DNA of 64,000 nucleotides from Plut-88900 sp963668115 (GTDB lineage Bacteria; Chloroflexota; Dehalococcoidia; Plut-88900): contig OY764147.1 of NCBI GenBank assembly GCA_963668115.1, forward strand, positions 1,302,001 to 1,366,000, read 5' to 3'. Below the pieces are notes generated by a model, which did no database searches, was not told the DNA's origin, and was given only the letters and a program-made list of their open reading frames with translations. The position numbers and the translations under genes are program-made. Shown here piece after piece: positions 53,847-62,394 of the stretch (the stretch's first letter is position 1; each line of letters starts with the position of its first letter).

Positions 53847-55605
53847 CATAGGTCTCCCTGCGGGGGTCGGCGCCGCCCATCAACACGCCATTTTCGTGGT
53901 CAACCGTTATGGCTGACACGGAGGATGAATAGGTCTGGGACATCCCTGGAAGCACCTCTATGTCATGCCCTCTTCGCTGGAGTTCAGCACAGGTCTCCGG
54001 GGAGATTCGGCCCTCTACCCGGAGGCGACCGGGTAGGTAAGTGTGAGGCCAGAAGGAGTTGGGAAAATTCCAGGTCGTGACCCGGGGGGCCTCGATGGCC
54101 TGCTGAGGCCTCATGCCGAAGACAGCGATGTTAAGAAAGGTCTGAATCATCCCCTGGGGCTGCGCGTCGCCGCCAGGGCAGCCAAAGGGCATGAAGAGCT
54201 TGCCGTTCTTGAAGGCGATGGCGGGGTTAGGCGTTAGGCGGGGTCGCTTCCAAGGGCCGAGACCTGACGGCATGTCCGGGTCAAGCCAGCCCTGGTAACC
54301 CCTCCCGGACATTACGAAGCCCAGCCCCGATACAATAGGCGTCTCCGAAACGGGGTCTGAGGGGGTGGCGGAGAAGGCGTTGCCCCATCTGTCGACAACG
54401 CAGGTGTAGCTAGTGTCTGCTGCGGAGACACCGGCTAGGGGGGAGTGTTTGGCGCTGCAGGGGCTGAATACGCGCTTATCGCCTTTGGGGGGACTCTGGT
54501 AAGCCCAGGGGTTGCCGGGGTCTGGCATGCGACCCACGGCGCGGTCCATGTCGATATCGGCGCGCCGGGTACGGGTATAGCCCTTGGACAGGATGCCTTC
54601 GATTGGGACGTCGATGAAGTCAGGGTCTCCGTAGTAGTGGTGGCGGTCGGAGAAGGCCATGTTCATGGCCTCGGCGTAGAGGTGGAGGTAGTCGGGGGAG
54701 TTGTGTCCCATGTCTTCGAGGTCGTCGTCTTCAAGCATCTGGAGGACCTGCCCGACAACCGGGCCCTGGCACCAGGGGCCACAGGTGTAGATCTCGTAGT
54801 TACGGAAGCGGGCCTTTACGGGGGACTCGATCTTGACGGTGAAATCGTGGATGTCTTGATAGGTTATAAGGCCGCCCTGTTCCTCGCTGAAGCGGGCCAT
54901 TTCGTGGGCGATGTCGCCCTTATAGAAGTAGTCCCGGGCGGCGCGGATAGCATCGGGCCTGCCCAGATGGGCGTTGGCAGCTTCTACATCGGCGAGGCGT
55001 TGGAAGGTGCGGCCGAGGTCCGTCTGTACGAAGAGGGGCTGCCGACGGGAGGCACCCGGCCATCGGGCATGAAAATCTCCCGGGTGGAGGGCCAGCGGGC
55101 AAGGGTGCCGGTAACCGGGTCGGCGTCATCCAACAAGCCTTCATAGGTGACGGGGTTCATGGGAAAGCCGTCCCTGGCGAGCTGAAGGGCCGGGGTGACG
55201 ACTTCGGCGAAGGTCTTGGTGCCGTAGCGCTCGAGGGCGGTGAGCCAGGCGTCGGGGGCGGCGGGCATGACGCTCTGGAGAATGCCTTTTGGGAATCTCG
55301 CCGCCCGCGTGTCGCATGTAGTATTCGATGTTGGCGGCCCGGGGCCAGCGTCCAAGTCCGCTTATGGTCACGACGGAATCCGATTCGGCGAGATAGATGA
55401 TTATTGGGGCGACACCGCCGAAGTTGGTGCTCTCCGGCAACAGGACGTTGATGGCGATTCCGGCAGCCACGCCGGCGTCGACGGCGTTGCCGCCCTGCTC
55501 CAGGATGCGGTAGCCGGCCTCGGCGGCGAGGTAGTGACCGGCGGCGACCATGTGGGTGGTGCCCATGTATGTCGGGCGCATGCTCTCGATTCCGGGGTAT
55601 GACAT
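53833..55605 (-). pseudogene. Gamma-glutamyltransferase family protein, two frameshifts
   Basis: Three frames join into one Ntn hydrolase of about 590 residues. The N-terminal frame (55605 to ~55290, GNAVDAGVAAGIAINVL) breaks in AAAA, apparently one base too many. The next frame (GILQSVMPAAPDAWLTALERYGTKTFAEVV) breaks near 55045 in CCCC, apparently one base too few. The last frame (FVQTDLGRTFQRLADVEAANAHLG through the C-terminus) carries the autoprocessing region AADTSYTCVVDRWGNAFSATPSD, whose first Thr is the expected nucleophile. All key parts survive, so sequencing errors are as likely as decay. Lies 19 bases downstream of the aminotransferase. Confidence 0.78.
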
Positions 55606-55624
55606 TGCCGTACTCCTGTTTCGG

Positions 55625-56956
55625 CTAGCGGCCTGCGCCTTCGGAAACGGCGCGGATGGCTTCTTCGATCACTGTAAGGGCCCGATCTATCTCCGACTCC
55701 CCGATAACCAGTGGAGGTGCAATTCGGATTATGGGGGTGCCGGGGGTGGTGAAGAGTATAAGGCCCTTATCAAGACAGTAGCCGGTGATTTGAGTCATCA
55801 GGTCGGGGGCAGGGGTGGCGGACGCTTTGTCGGTGACAATCTCCATTCCCAGTAGGAGCCCCACGCCCCTCACGTCCCCGACTATCTCGTACTGGTCACG
55901 TAGGGCCTCAAGCCCTGATTTGAAGTATGCTCCCATCACTTCCGCCCTTTCCACCAATCCTTCATCTTCGATGATGTCCAGGTTTGCAAGCCCGACTCCG
56001 CAGAGGAAGGGGTCGCCGCTGTGGGAGGTGCTCTGAGAATATCCCCCCTCTTCCAGCTTCCGGGCCACGGACTCCGAGACGAGGGTCGCGCTGAGGGGCA
56101 CGGCGCCACCCAGGCTCTTTGAGAGGGTCATGATGTCGGGGACGACGTTGTGGTGCTCGGCGGCGAACCATTTGCCGGTGCGTCCGAGACCGGTGAGGGC
56201 CTCATCCATGATGAGGAGCGCTCCCCTCTCGGTGCAGAAGCGCCGGAGGGCCTGCATGTACTCGGGGGGAGGTACGAGGATTGGCCCGCCGAGAACGGGT
56301 TCGATGATGACGGCGGCGGGCTCGCCGGTGGTGTTGAGGTCGATCATCTCCACCGAGTATTCAAAGCAAGCGAGAGAGGAACATCCCTTGTCGGAGCAGA
56401 TACGGCAGCGGTAGGGGTTGGGGGTGGGGATGAAGGTAACACCGGGCATAGCGGGACCGTACTCCGGATGCCCCCGACGGTAGCCGCGCCCGGTCACGCT
56501 CCAGGACCCGAGGGAGAGGCCGTGGTAGCTCTCGGAGAGGGCGACCATCTCGTGGCGGCCCGTGGCGAAGCGAGCGATGCGGATAGCGGTTTCCACGGAG
56601 TCGGAGCCTGTGCAGCCGTAGAAGGGTTTCTGCAGGTCGCCGGGCGTGACCTCGGTGAGACGCCTGGAAAGCTCGACTTCCTGAGGGGTGGTGAAGGAGG
56701 AACCGGTCTGCATCAGGAGGGCAGACTGCCGGGCAACGGCATCGAGGAGTCGGGGGTGGGAGTGGCCCACGGAGACGCAAAGCTGGCCGGACATCATGTC
56801 CAGGAACTCGTTGCCTTCCACGTCCCAGAGGGAGCAGCCGAGGCCTCGGGCGGGGACTATGGGGAACTTGTGCCACGTGTTAAGGGACCACCGCTGCCCG
56901 GCCTCGATCCATTCTTCGTTGGTTGCCGGGGAAGAGTCGACCAGATTTTCCACCAA
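55625..56956 (-). CDS. Class III PLP-dependent aminotransferase
   Basis: 443 residues from a TTG start at 56956. PLP is held by the Lys in DIMTLSKSLGGAVPLSA, with the preceding DEALTGLGRTGKWFA and the IIEPVLGG segment. The GCTGSDSVETAIRIAR stretch binds the cofactor phosphate. Resembles omega-aminotransferases and dialkylglycine decarboxylase. An unusual Cys-rich loop (YRCRICSDKGCSSLACFEYS, about 175-200) could bind a metal. Upstream of and co-directional with the gamma-glutamyltransferase. Confidence 0.88.
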   Translation of the reverse strand: MVENLVDSSPATNEEWIEAGQRWSLNTWHKFPIVPARGLGCSLWDVEGNEFLDMMSGQLCVSVGHSHPRLLDAVARQSALLMQTGSSFTTPQEVELSRRLTEVTPGDLQKPFYGCTGSDSVETAIRIARFATGRHEMVALSESYHGLSLGSWSVTGRGYRRGHPEYGPAMPGVTFIPTPNPYRCRICSDKGCSSLACFEYSVEMIDLNTTGEPAAVIIEPVLGGPILVPPPEYMQALRRFCTERGALLIMDEALTGLGRTGKWFAAEHHNVVPDIMTLSKSLGGAVPLSATLVSESVARKLEEGGYSQSTSHSGDPFLCGVGLANLDIIEDEGLVERAEVMGAYFKSGLEALRDQYEIVGDVRGVGLLLGMEIVTDKASATPAPDLMTQITGYCLDKGLILFTTPGTPIIRIAPPLVIGESEIDRALTVIEEAIRAVSEGAGR

Positions 56957-57047
56957 ATTTCGCTCCCTTCAATACGTGTTAGGCGGCAATTGCAGGAGTA
57001 TTATATTGCGCTTAGCAGAATGACGCTCTAAATATCGAGAAGCTGAC

Positions 57048-58100
57048 ATGCCCATAGGCGAACTGTCGGTCCTGGCTGCCGCTCTGACGTTTTCGATAAC
57101 CGGAGTAGTGCAGAAGCTCCTGGTGCGCAGATTCAGGCCTCTTACCCTCGGTGCGCTGGGGGCGGCAGGCGGAGCATTCGCTTCGCTTCTCATGGTGCTT
57201 GCGACCTCCCAGCTTGGAGATGTGGCGGACACCCCAATCCCATACCTGCTGCTGGGAATACTGGGCGGAGTCATAAACATCGGGTTGGGGGACCCGCTCT
57301 ATATCCTGTTCCTGAGGAACGTGGACATCAGCAAGGCCTGGCCGATAATGGCGGGCTTGCTCAATAGCTATGCGCTCCTATTCGGGGTAGTGATCCTTGG
57401 GGAATCGCCTACCCTCTACGATCTTGGCGGGGTGGTTGTGGTGGCGTCGGGGGTGTACCTGCTGAGCTTTGCACAGCGCAGGTACACGGACAAGGACCAG
57501 GCATCCTGGTTGGGGCTTCGCGGGCTTCTCTTGATGGCCTTGGTGGCCGGGTTCTGGATGTCGGGGCTTACGCTGCAGGGGTTCGCGTTGCGGCACATGG
57601 ATGCGCCGGTGTTGAACATGGTTCGGCTTGCCGTAGTCTCCATGTTCCTGACGTCACTGGCCTCGATGGGGTTCAACGAGGTGTTGCTGCCAATGGAAGG
57701 AAGGGCGTCCCATGGGTTCATGAGAAGGGTACGGCTTGCACTGTCTCAAGGTCTGGTGGTGCGCACGTTCCGGCGATGCCTGAGGATGGAAGGGAAGACT
57801 CATAGTGCGGTCGCTCACAGGGACTCCCTGCGCAGGAGGAGGCGCATACAGTACAGCTGGTCATATCGAGACTCCGGGGCGGCGATCGCAAACGGGGCCG
57901 TCTCATTGGGAGTCGGGAGTACGCTGTCCCTGATAGGAATAGAAAGGGCCGGGCTGTTCATTTCCTCCGTGCTGGGGTCATCCCAGATATTCTGGACCAC
58001 AACTCTCTCGATCATAGTGCTGAAGGAACGGATGAACAAGGCGGGGATTGCGGGCGTGATGGCCATGTTCGCGGGCATTACGATAATCGTGCTGCTGTAG
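57048..58100 (+). CDS. EamA-family DMT transporter
   Basis: 350 residues, ten predicted helices in two EamA halves. The first half starts MPIGELSVLAAALTFSITGVVQKLLVRRF and the second ends ERAGLFISSVLGSSQIFWTTTLSIIVLKERMNKAGIAG. A positively charged cytoplasmic insert (about 225-275, RRRRRIQYSW) separates helices 7 and 8. Family members export amino acids, nucleotides or other metabolites; substrate unknown. Tandem paralogue of the broken gene that follows. Confidence 0.85.
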   Translation: MPIGELSVLAAALTFSITGVVQKLLVRRFRPLTLGALGAAGGAFASLLMVLATSQLGDVADTPIPYLLLGILGGVINIGLGDPLYILFLRNVDISKAWPIMAGLLNSYALLFGVVILGESPTLYDLGGVVVVASGVYLLSFAQRRYTDKDQASWLGLRGLLLMALVAGFWMSGLTLQGFALRHMDAPVLNMVRLAVVSMFLTSLASMGFNEVLLPMEGRASHGFMRRVRLALSQGLVVRTFRRCLRMEGKTHSAVAHRDSLRRRRRIQYSWSYRDSGAAIANGAVSLGVGSTLSLIGIERAGLFISSVLGSSQIFWTTTLSIIVLKERMNKAGIAGVMAMFAGITIIVLL

Positions 58101-58220
58101 GGCCCGACCCTAGCACGCTGCCTTCGCACCCTATCCGGCGCCTCGCATCGTATTCGGCGATGCATTAGCGGGTATCATGTTGCGGACAAAACTGGACGAT
58201 TGCGGTGAAGAGAACTTGAC

Positions 58221-59275
58221 ATGCCGATAGGCGAACTGGCGGTACTGGCCTCCACGCTGGTCTTTTCCATAACGGGGATAGTGCAGAAGAGGCTGGTAGC
58301 GCGGTTCAGGCCTCTAACACTGGGAGCCCTGGGGGCGGGGGGAGGGGCGCTGGCTGCGCTGGTGTTCGTGCTGACGACGTCGGACATCTCTGCGATTCCA
58401 CGTATCCCGACTACGCACGTGGTGCTAGGCATTCTCGGCGGGATTATCAACATTGGACTGGGCGAGCCGCTGTACCTGCTCTTCCTGAGAAACGTGGACG
58501 TCAGCAAGGCGTGGCCGATAATGGCGGGCCTGCTTTCCATCTTTTCGCTGCTTTCCGGGATCCTGATACTTAGAGAAACGCCCACCGCATTCGACATTGG
58601 GGGCGTGGTAGTGGTGGTCACAGGCGTTTATCTCCTGAGTTTCGGGCAGCGTAAACATACGGACAAGAACCAGGCTTCATGGCTGGGGTTCAAGGGCGTA
58701 TTCCTGTCTATCGGTGGTATCCGCGTTCTGGGTGTCTGGGCTTACGGTGCAGGGTTATGCGTTACGGGAGATGGACCCACCGACTTTGAATGTGCTGAGG
58801 CTATCAGCGGTATGTATCTTCCTGACCATCATGTCCTGGCTGGGGGTGAGCGAGATACTCATACCGAGGGAGGAAGACGCAGGTTTGGGGTTTGGGAGCA
58901 AGGTCAAGAAGGCGTTGTCGCAGAGCCTGGCGGCGAGGACAGCTGCGAGGTCACTTAGGCTCGGTTGGAGGTGGGCGGGAGGCAATGGCTCACAGGGACT
59001 CGCTTCGAAGGAGGATGCATTACCGGTCCGGCTGGTCATTCCGACTTTCAGGTGTGGCGATCGCGAACGGGGCGGGGATGCTGGGGGTGGCAAGCATGCT
59101 GTTCCTAGTGGGTATTGAAAGGGCCGGGCTTTCCATTTCGGCCGTATTGGGATCGACGCAGATTTTCTGGACGACGATGCTTTCGGTGCTGGTGCTAAGG
59201 GAACGGATGAACCTGGCAGGGATAGTGGGGATAACGGCGATGTTCAGCGGGATCACGATAATCCTGCTGCTGTGA
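58221..59275 (+). pseudogene. EamA-family DMT transporter, frameshifted tandem paralogue
   Basis: Closely matches the gene at 57048 from MPIGELAVLASTLVFSITGIVQKRL onward but in three frames. Frame 1 holds to VFLSI near 58703, where one extra G moves the sequence to the frame reading VVSAFWVSGLTVQGYALREMD. A second shift near 58970, in the run GGGCGGGAGG, leads to REAMAHRDSLRRRMHY and the intact C-terminus (59275). Alignment to the paralogue shows no other loss. Either a young pseudogene or two base-call errors. Confidence 0.78.
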
Positions 59276-59300
59276 GCATGGGCAGAGGGAGGTGGGAGCC

Positions 59301-59645
59301 TTAGTAGGCAGGGGTGTCGTGGGCGAGGAGTAGGAATGGTTCACCCCACTGGGAGGGTTCTTCGAGGGACCAGTCTAGGGTCGAGCCCTCGGGGCACAGG
59401 CGGATGCCCTCATCGCCTCCGTAGAGCAGGAGCGCCGATCCTTCACCCGAGTCATCCACGAGCGCGGCGAAGGCGGCAACGGGCCCGTCCCCCGACCAGC
59501 CGACCACTTCGAACATTCCCTCCGACCCGTCAGGGCCGTAGGTCTGCACCCGGGAGACGGGGCGGGGGTCTTCCATGGTCTGGAAGCTGCGGGTGACAGC
59601 GAAGAGGCTGTTTTCGGACTCTTCGACCTCGATGACGAGTAGCAT
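59301..59645 (-). CDS. Hypothetical protein, 114 aa
   Basis: 114 residues, acidic, soluble, beta-rich in appearance (MLLVIEVEESENSLFAVTRSFQTMEDP...GEPFLLLAHDTPAY). Family not recognised. Starts 13 bases after the 122-residue gene, which itself follows the reductase by 7 bases, so all three likely share the cysteine-leader transcript. That context suggests a role in sulfur assimilation, without direct evidence. Confidence 0.6.
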   Translation of the reverse strand: MLLVIEVEESENSLFAVTRSFQTMEDPRPVSRVQTYGPDGSEGMFEVVGWSGDGPVAAFAALVDDSGEGSALLLYGGDEGIRLCPEGSTLDWSLEEPSQWGEPFLLLAHDTPAY

Positions 59646-59658
59646 GATCGGCTTGTGG

Positions 59659-60027
59659 TCAGGCCTCTATGCTGCGCATGCCGGTGCGCTGCATCTGGGC
59701 CGTAGCGAGGTGCTGTTCGAGGAGGAGGCGGGCCTCGGGTCTGCGTAGGTCAAGGGATGAGATGGCTATGGCGCGGTAGAAGGCTCCGGCGGGCACCTGA
59801 ACGGAAACGGTTGATCCCAAGTCGGGGAGTTCCGTGCCTAGGGCGATGGCCATGAACTCGGCCTGCATTTCGCCGACGCCGGTGGCGTGGCACTTGGTGA
59901 CGGCTCGGCCCTTGTGCAACAGGGTCACCCCGGTTTTGGACCGCCTGATGGTCAGGTCGATAGCGGCGCGAGGCTTTTCGAGGATTTGCTCGGCGTAGTC
60001 CTGGGCGCGTGAGCGGCTTATGCCCAT
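59659..60027 (-). CDS. Hypothetical protein, 122 aa, coupled to reductase
   Basis: 122 residues (MGISRSRAQDYAEQILEKPRAAIDLTIRRSKTGVTLLHKGRAVTKCHATGVGEMQ...). A basic N-terminal half is followed by an alpha/beta part with ELPDLGSTVSVQVPAGAFYRAIAIS. No family recognised. Its ATG is 7 bases past the reductase stop, implying coupled translation, which makes an accessory or regulatory role for siroheme sulfite reduction plausible. Confidence 0.62.
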   Translation of the reverse strand: MGISRSRAQDYAEQILEKPRAAIDLTIRRSKTGVTLLHKGRAVTKCHATGVGEMQAEFMAIALGTELPDLGSTVSVQVPAGAFYRAIAISSLDLRRPEARLLLEQHLATAQMQRTGMRSIEA

Positions 60028-60034
60028 GCGACCG

Positions 60035-61849
60035 CTATACTGCGCACTCTCCCTCGCCGCGTTCGACCTTGAACATACGGGTCTTGCCCCAGTCCATGTA
60101 GGTGCCGACGGTGTCCTGGTTCAGGGGGCCGGTCTCCTTGTAGGCGCCGGCGAGGGTCTCGAAGGGTTCGGTGCCGACGCGGTCCACGAAGCGGTTGAAG
60201 ACCTCCTGGGGCTCGCGCTCGGCCTGGTAGTAGCGGACGATGTCCTGAACGAGGCTGGGGACCTTCTTGGCAGGAACCTTGGTCTTTACGCGCTTGCCAA
60301 AGCGAGCAGCTTCATCGCTGCCGAAACTGCCGCCTATGAAGAGCTCATAGGAGGGGATCTGGCTCTTGTTGGCACCCCGGGTGGCGGCGCCGTGGAAACC
60401 GATGTTGGCGATGTGGTGTCGGGCGCATCCGTTGGGGCAGCCGCTGATCTTCACATGGAGGGATCTGACCAACGGATCATCGTAGGCCGCTTCCTTGAGC
60501 GCCTGGCCTACGGCCTGTCCAAGCCCCATGGAGGAGGTAATGCCCAGCTTGCAGCTGTCGGTGCCGGGGCAGGACACAACATCGCTGATTTCACCCGCGC
60601 CCGCCTCTCCGAGACCCGCGTCCTTAAGCTGACGCCAGACTTCCTTGAGTACCCCGGTCGGGACCCAGCGGTAGACGAGGTTCTGCTCGACCGTCGTACG
60701 GACTCGGCCCCCGGCAAACTCGCGGGCGATGCGGCCCAGGATAGGGAACTGCTCGGTGGAGATGTCGCCAAGGGGCAGCTTGACAGTGACGACGTTGTAG
60801 CCGTCCTGCTTCTGGGCACGGACGTTGGTCGAAAGCCACCGCTCGAAGGCGGGTTCGTGGTGGCCGTTGGTCTCGGCGGGGACGGGGGCGGGGGGGTTGT
60901 CGATGAGCTCGGGGGGGAGTTCCATGAGAGGGGTGGGATCGTAGGACTCCTGGGCCCAGGGCTGCTTGAGCTCCTCTTCCACTTCTTCACGGAAGGCGTC
61001 TATGCCTACGCGGTCGATGTAGAACTTGATACGGGCCTTCATGCGGTTGCGGCGAAGTTCGTCGGTGCGGTTGAAGATGCGGATGATGGCCTCGCTGACG
61101 CGGAGGTAGTCCTCGACGGGGACAAAGTCGTAGAGGGTGTAGGCGAGCCGGGGCATGATAGAGGTGCCGCCGCCAGTTATGATCTCGAAGCCTCTGCGTT
61201 CGACGCCGTTTTCGTCGATCCTGAGCTTGGGCTTGAAGGCGAGGTCGTGGATGGCGGTTACCACGCAGTCGTTGTTGCAACTGGCGAAGGCGCACTTCAT
61301 CTTGCGGGGCAGGGCCTGGGCCTGGGGGTGGCGGACGAACCACCGGGCGAAGGCTGCGAGGTAGGGGCCGACGTAGAAGGGTTCGTCGGGGGTGACGCCG
61401 GAGAGGGGGCAGCCGATTACGTTGCGGACGGTGTTGCCGCAGGCCTCTCGGGTAGAGAGGCCGACTTCACCGAGCATGCGCATCACGTCTGGGGTGTCTT
61501 CCAGCTTGACGAAATGAAGCTGGATGTTCTCACGGGTGGTGACGTGACCCTTGTTGAGGGGTACGTACTTGTCGACTATTTCGCCTACGGTTTCAAGCTG
61601 GTCGGCGGTGAGGGAGCCGGAGGGCATCTTGATACGGACCATGTGGACGTCGGGCTGGCGCTGGCCGTAGATGCCGCGGACTAGCCGGTAGGCGGTGAAC
61701 TTGAGAGGGTCGTCCCAGCCGCCCTTTTGGAAACGGGTGACCTCGGTCTCGAAGTCGGAGACTTCCTGGGGAAGGTAGGGGATTATGCCCTTGGAATAGT
61801 CAAGGCCAGCCTTGTCCTGGATCTTGGGTTCTCTTTCGACGGTGGTCAT
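60035..61849 (-). CDS. Ferredoxin-type sulfite/nitrite reductase (siroheme)
   Basis: About 604 residues from the ATG at 61849; an upstream ATG at 61909 falls inside the terminator stem and is rejected. Two duplicated ferredoxin-like plus siroheme-binding halves are seen. The cluster/siroheme cysteines lie in SCPGTDSCKLG and SGCPNGCARHHIANIGFHG. Conserved siroheme-contact arginines lie in GGRVRTTVEQNLVYRW and VTTRENIQLHFV. The family reduces sulfite to sulfide or nitrite to ammonia with six electrons. The upstream Cys-codon leader peptide favours assimilatory sulfite reduction for cysteine synthesis. First gene of a three-gene operon. Confidence 0.9.
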   Translation of the reverse strand: MTTVEREPKIQDKAGLDYSKGIIPYLPQEVSDFETEVTRFQKGGWDDPLKFTAYRLVRGIYGQRQPDVHMVRIKMPSGSLTADQLETVGEIVDKYVPLNKGHVTTRENIQLHFVKLEDTPDVMRMLGEVGLSTREACGNTVRNVIGCPLSGVTPDEPFYVGPYLAAFARWFVRHPQAQALPRKMKCAFASCNNDCVVTAIHDLAFKPKLRIDENGVERRGFEIITGGGTSIMPRLAYTLYDFVPVEDYLRVSEAIIRIFNRTDELRRNRMKARIKFYIDRVGIDAFREEVEEELKQPWAQESYDPTPLMELPPELIDNPPAPVPAETNGHHEPAFERWLSTNVRAQKQDGYNVVTVKLPLGDISTEQFPILGRIAREFAGGRVRTTVEQNLVYRWVPTGVLKEVWRQLKDAGLGEAGAGEISDVVSCPGTDSCKLGITSSMGLGQAVGQALKEAAYDDPLVRSLHVKISGCPNGCARHHIANIGFHGAATRGANKSQIPSYELFIGGSFGSDEAARFGKRVKTKVPAKKVPSLVQDIVRYYQAEREPQEVFNRFVDRVGTEPFETLAGAYKETGPLNQDTVGTYMDWGKTRMFKVERGEGECAV

Positions 61850-61880
61850 TTCGGGTTGGTCTCCAGTATGTTTCTGTGCA

Positions 61881-61920
61881 ATAAAAGGCGCCCCTTCGAT
61901 GGGAAACATCGTCGGGGCGC
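61881..61920 (-). terminator. Attenuator terminator upstream of sulfite reductase
   Basis: On the minus strand GCGCCCC (61920-61914), a two-base internal loop and CGATG pair with CATCG, two bases and GGGGCGC (61894-61888), loop TTTCC, then C-TTTT-ATT. It stands between the leader peptide stop and the reductase start (61849), so it can stop transcription before the structural genes. Confidence 0.75.
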
Positions 61921-61951
61921 AACGCTATGCCTATGCGGTTTTACGTCGGCC

Positions 61952-62002
61952 CTATAGCCGACAGGTACAGGAGCAGGGGTCGGGGTGGATTTTTATAATC
62001 AT
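61952..62002 (-). CDS. Cysteine-rich leader peptide (attenuation uORF), 16 aa
   Basis: MIIKIHPDPCSCTCRL, stop TAG. Three of five consecutive codons (positions 10, 12 and 14) are Cys, set 7-9 codons downstream of the ATG. The predicted transcription start (62002-62005) makes the mRNA leaderless or nearly so; no ribosome site exists. A hairpin GTCGGC/GCCGAC (61962-61945) starts within the last Cys codon, and a terminator follows 31 bases after the stop. Leaderless polycysteine small ORFs controlling cysteine-synthesis genes are known in mycobacteria, and this appears to be the same logic in another phylum. Not verified experimentally. Confidence 0.72.
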   Translation of the reverse strand: MIIKIHPDPCSCTCRL

Positions 62003-62011
62003 CGGTGCAAA

Positions 62012-62040
62012 ATCTTAGCCGTGTTTGGTGAGGTTGTCAA
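62012..62040 (-). promoter_or_regulatory. Promoter of cysteine-leader/sulfite reductase operon
   Basis: Minus strand TTGACA (62040-62035), a 17-base spacer and TAAGAT (62017-62012). The -10 box ends 10 bases before the leader ATG. Confidence 0.7.
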
Positions 62041-62075
62041 ACGGAGGTCGGGCGGGGGGGTTGGGGGCGGGGCGT

Positions 62076-62139
62076 TTGATTGAACGTTGATTGAACATTG
62101 ATTGAACGTTGATTGAACTCGTAGCTGTTTTGATTGAAC
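62076..62139 (+). repeat. TTGATTGAAC array upstream of the sulfite reductase promoter
   Basis: Four exact TTGATTGAAC units at 62076, 62087, 62098 and 62109 (11-base period, one helical turn) and a fifth at 62130. They begin 36 bases upstream of the -35 box, a position suited to an activator. About 50 bases including the fifth unit recur inverted upstream of rpsO (41470-41525). Confidence 0.65.
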
Positions 62140-62203
62140 GACGCCTAGAGGGGAAAGGAATGTAATGGGGGTGAATTGCGGAGACGGGGGTGAGTGTTTC
62201 GGA

Positions 62204-62234
62204 GGGATGGATTCACGCCTCCGTGGGAATGACG
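62204..62234 (-). repeat. Dispersed palindromic repeat
   Basis: On the minus strand CGTCATTCCCACGGAGGC, then GTGAATCCATCCC. Same flanks as the other copies; the stem is imperfect. Confidence 0.6.
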
Positions 62235-62276
62235 AGTTAAGAGGGGTGGGGATGATGGGGGTGAGTGGGGAGACTC

Positions 62277-62307
62277 TGGATTCCCGTGTCGGGGCACGGG
62301 AATGACG
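62277..62307 (-). repeat. Dispersed palindromic repeat
   Basis: On the minus strand CGTCATTCCCGTG-CCCCGA-CACGGGAATCCAG, a nine-pair stem, the strongest hairpin of the family in this window. Confidence 0.65.
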
Positions 62308-62394
62308 GGGTAAAGAGGCGGGGATGAGGGTGGGGGAGGGGTTGTTCGGTTGGGGGGTTTGGGTTTGCATTTTGTCTGGTTTGTTGGGTTTTGG

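Noticed and set aside
60020..61684. A 554-residue open frame opposite the sulfite reductase
   Set aside because: Shadow frame created by high GC; the reductase frame carries siroheme/cluster cysteines and a normal length.
61881..62002. A metabolite riboswitch (SAM or cobalamin type) before the reductase
   Set aside because: The leader is only about 120 nt and shows none of the conserved core motifs I know for these classes, while the Cys-codon ORF explains the terminator.
62076..62139. Iteron-type replication origin or CRISPR-like array
   Set aside because: No rep gene, no AT-rich melting region, units too short and adjacent to a promoter; a regulatory array fits better.
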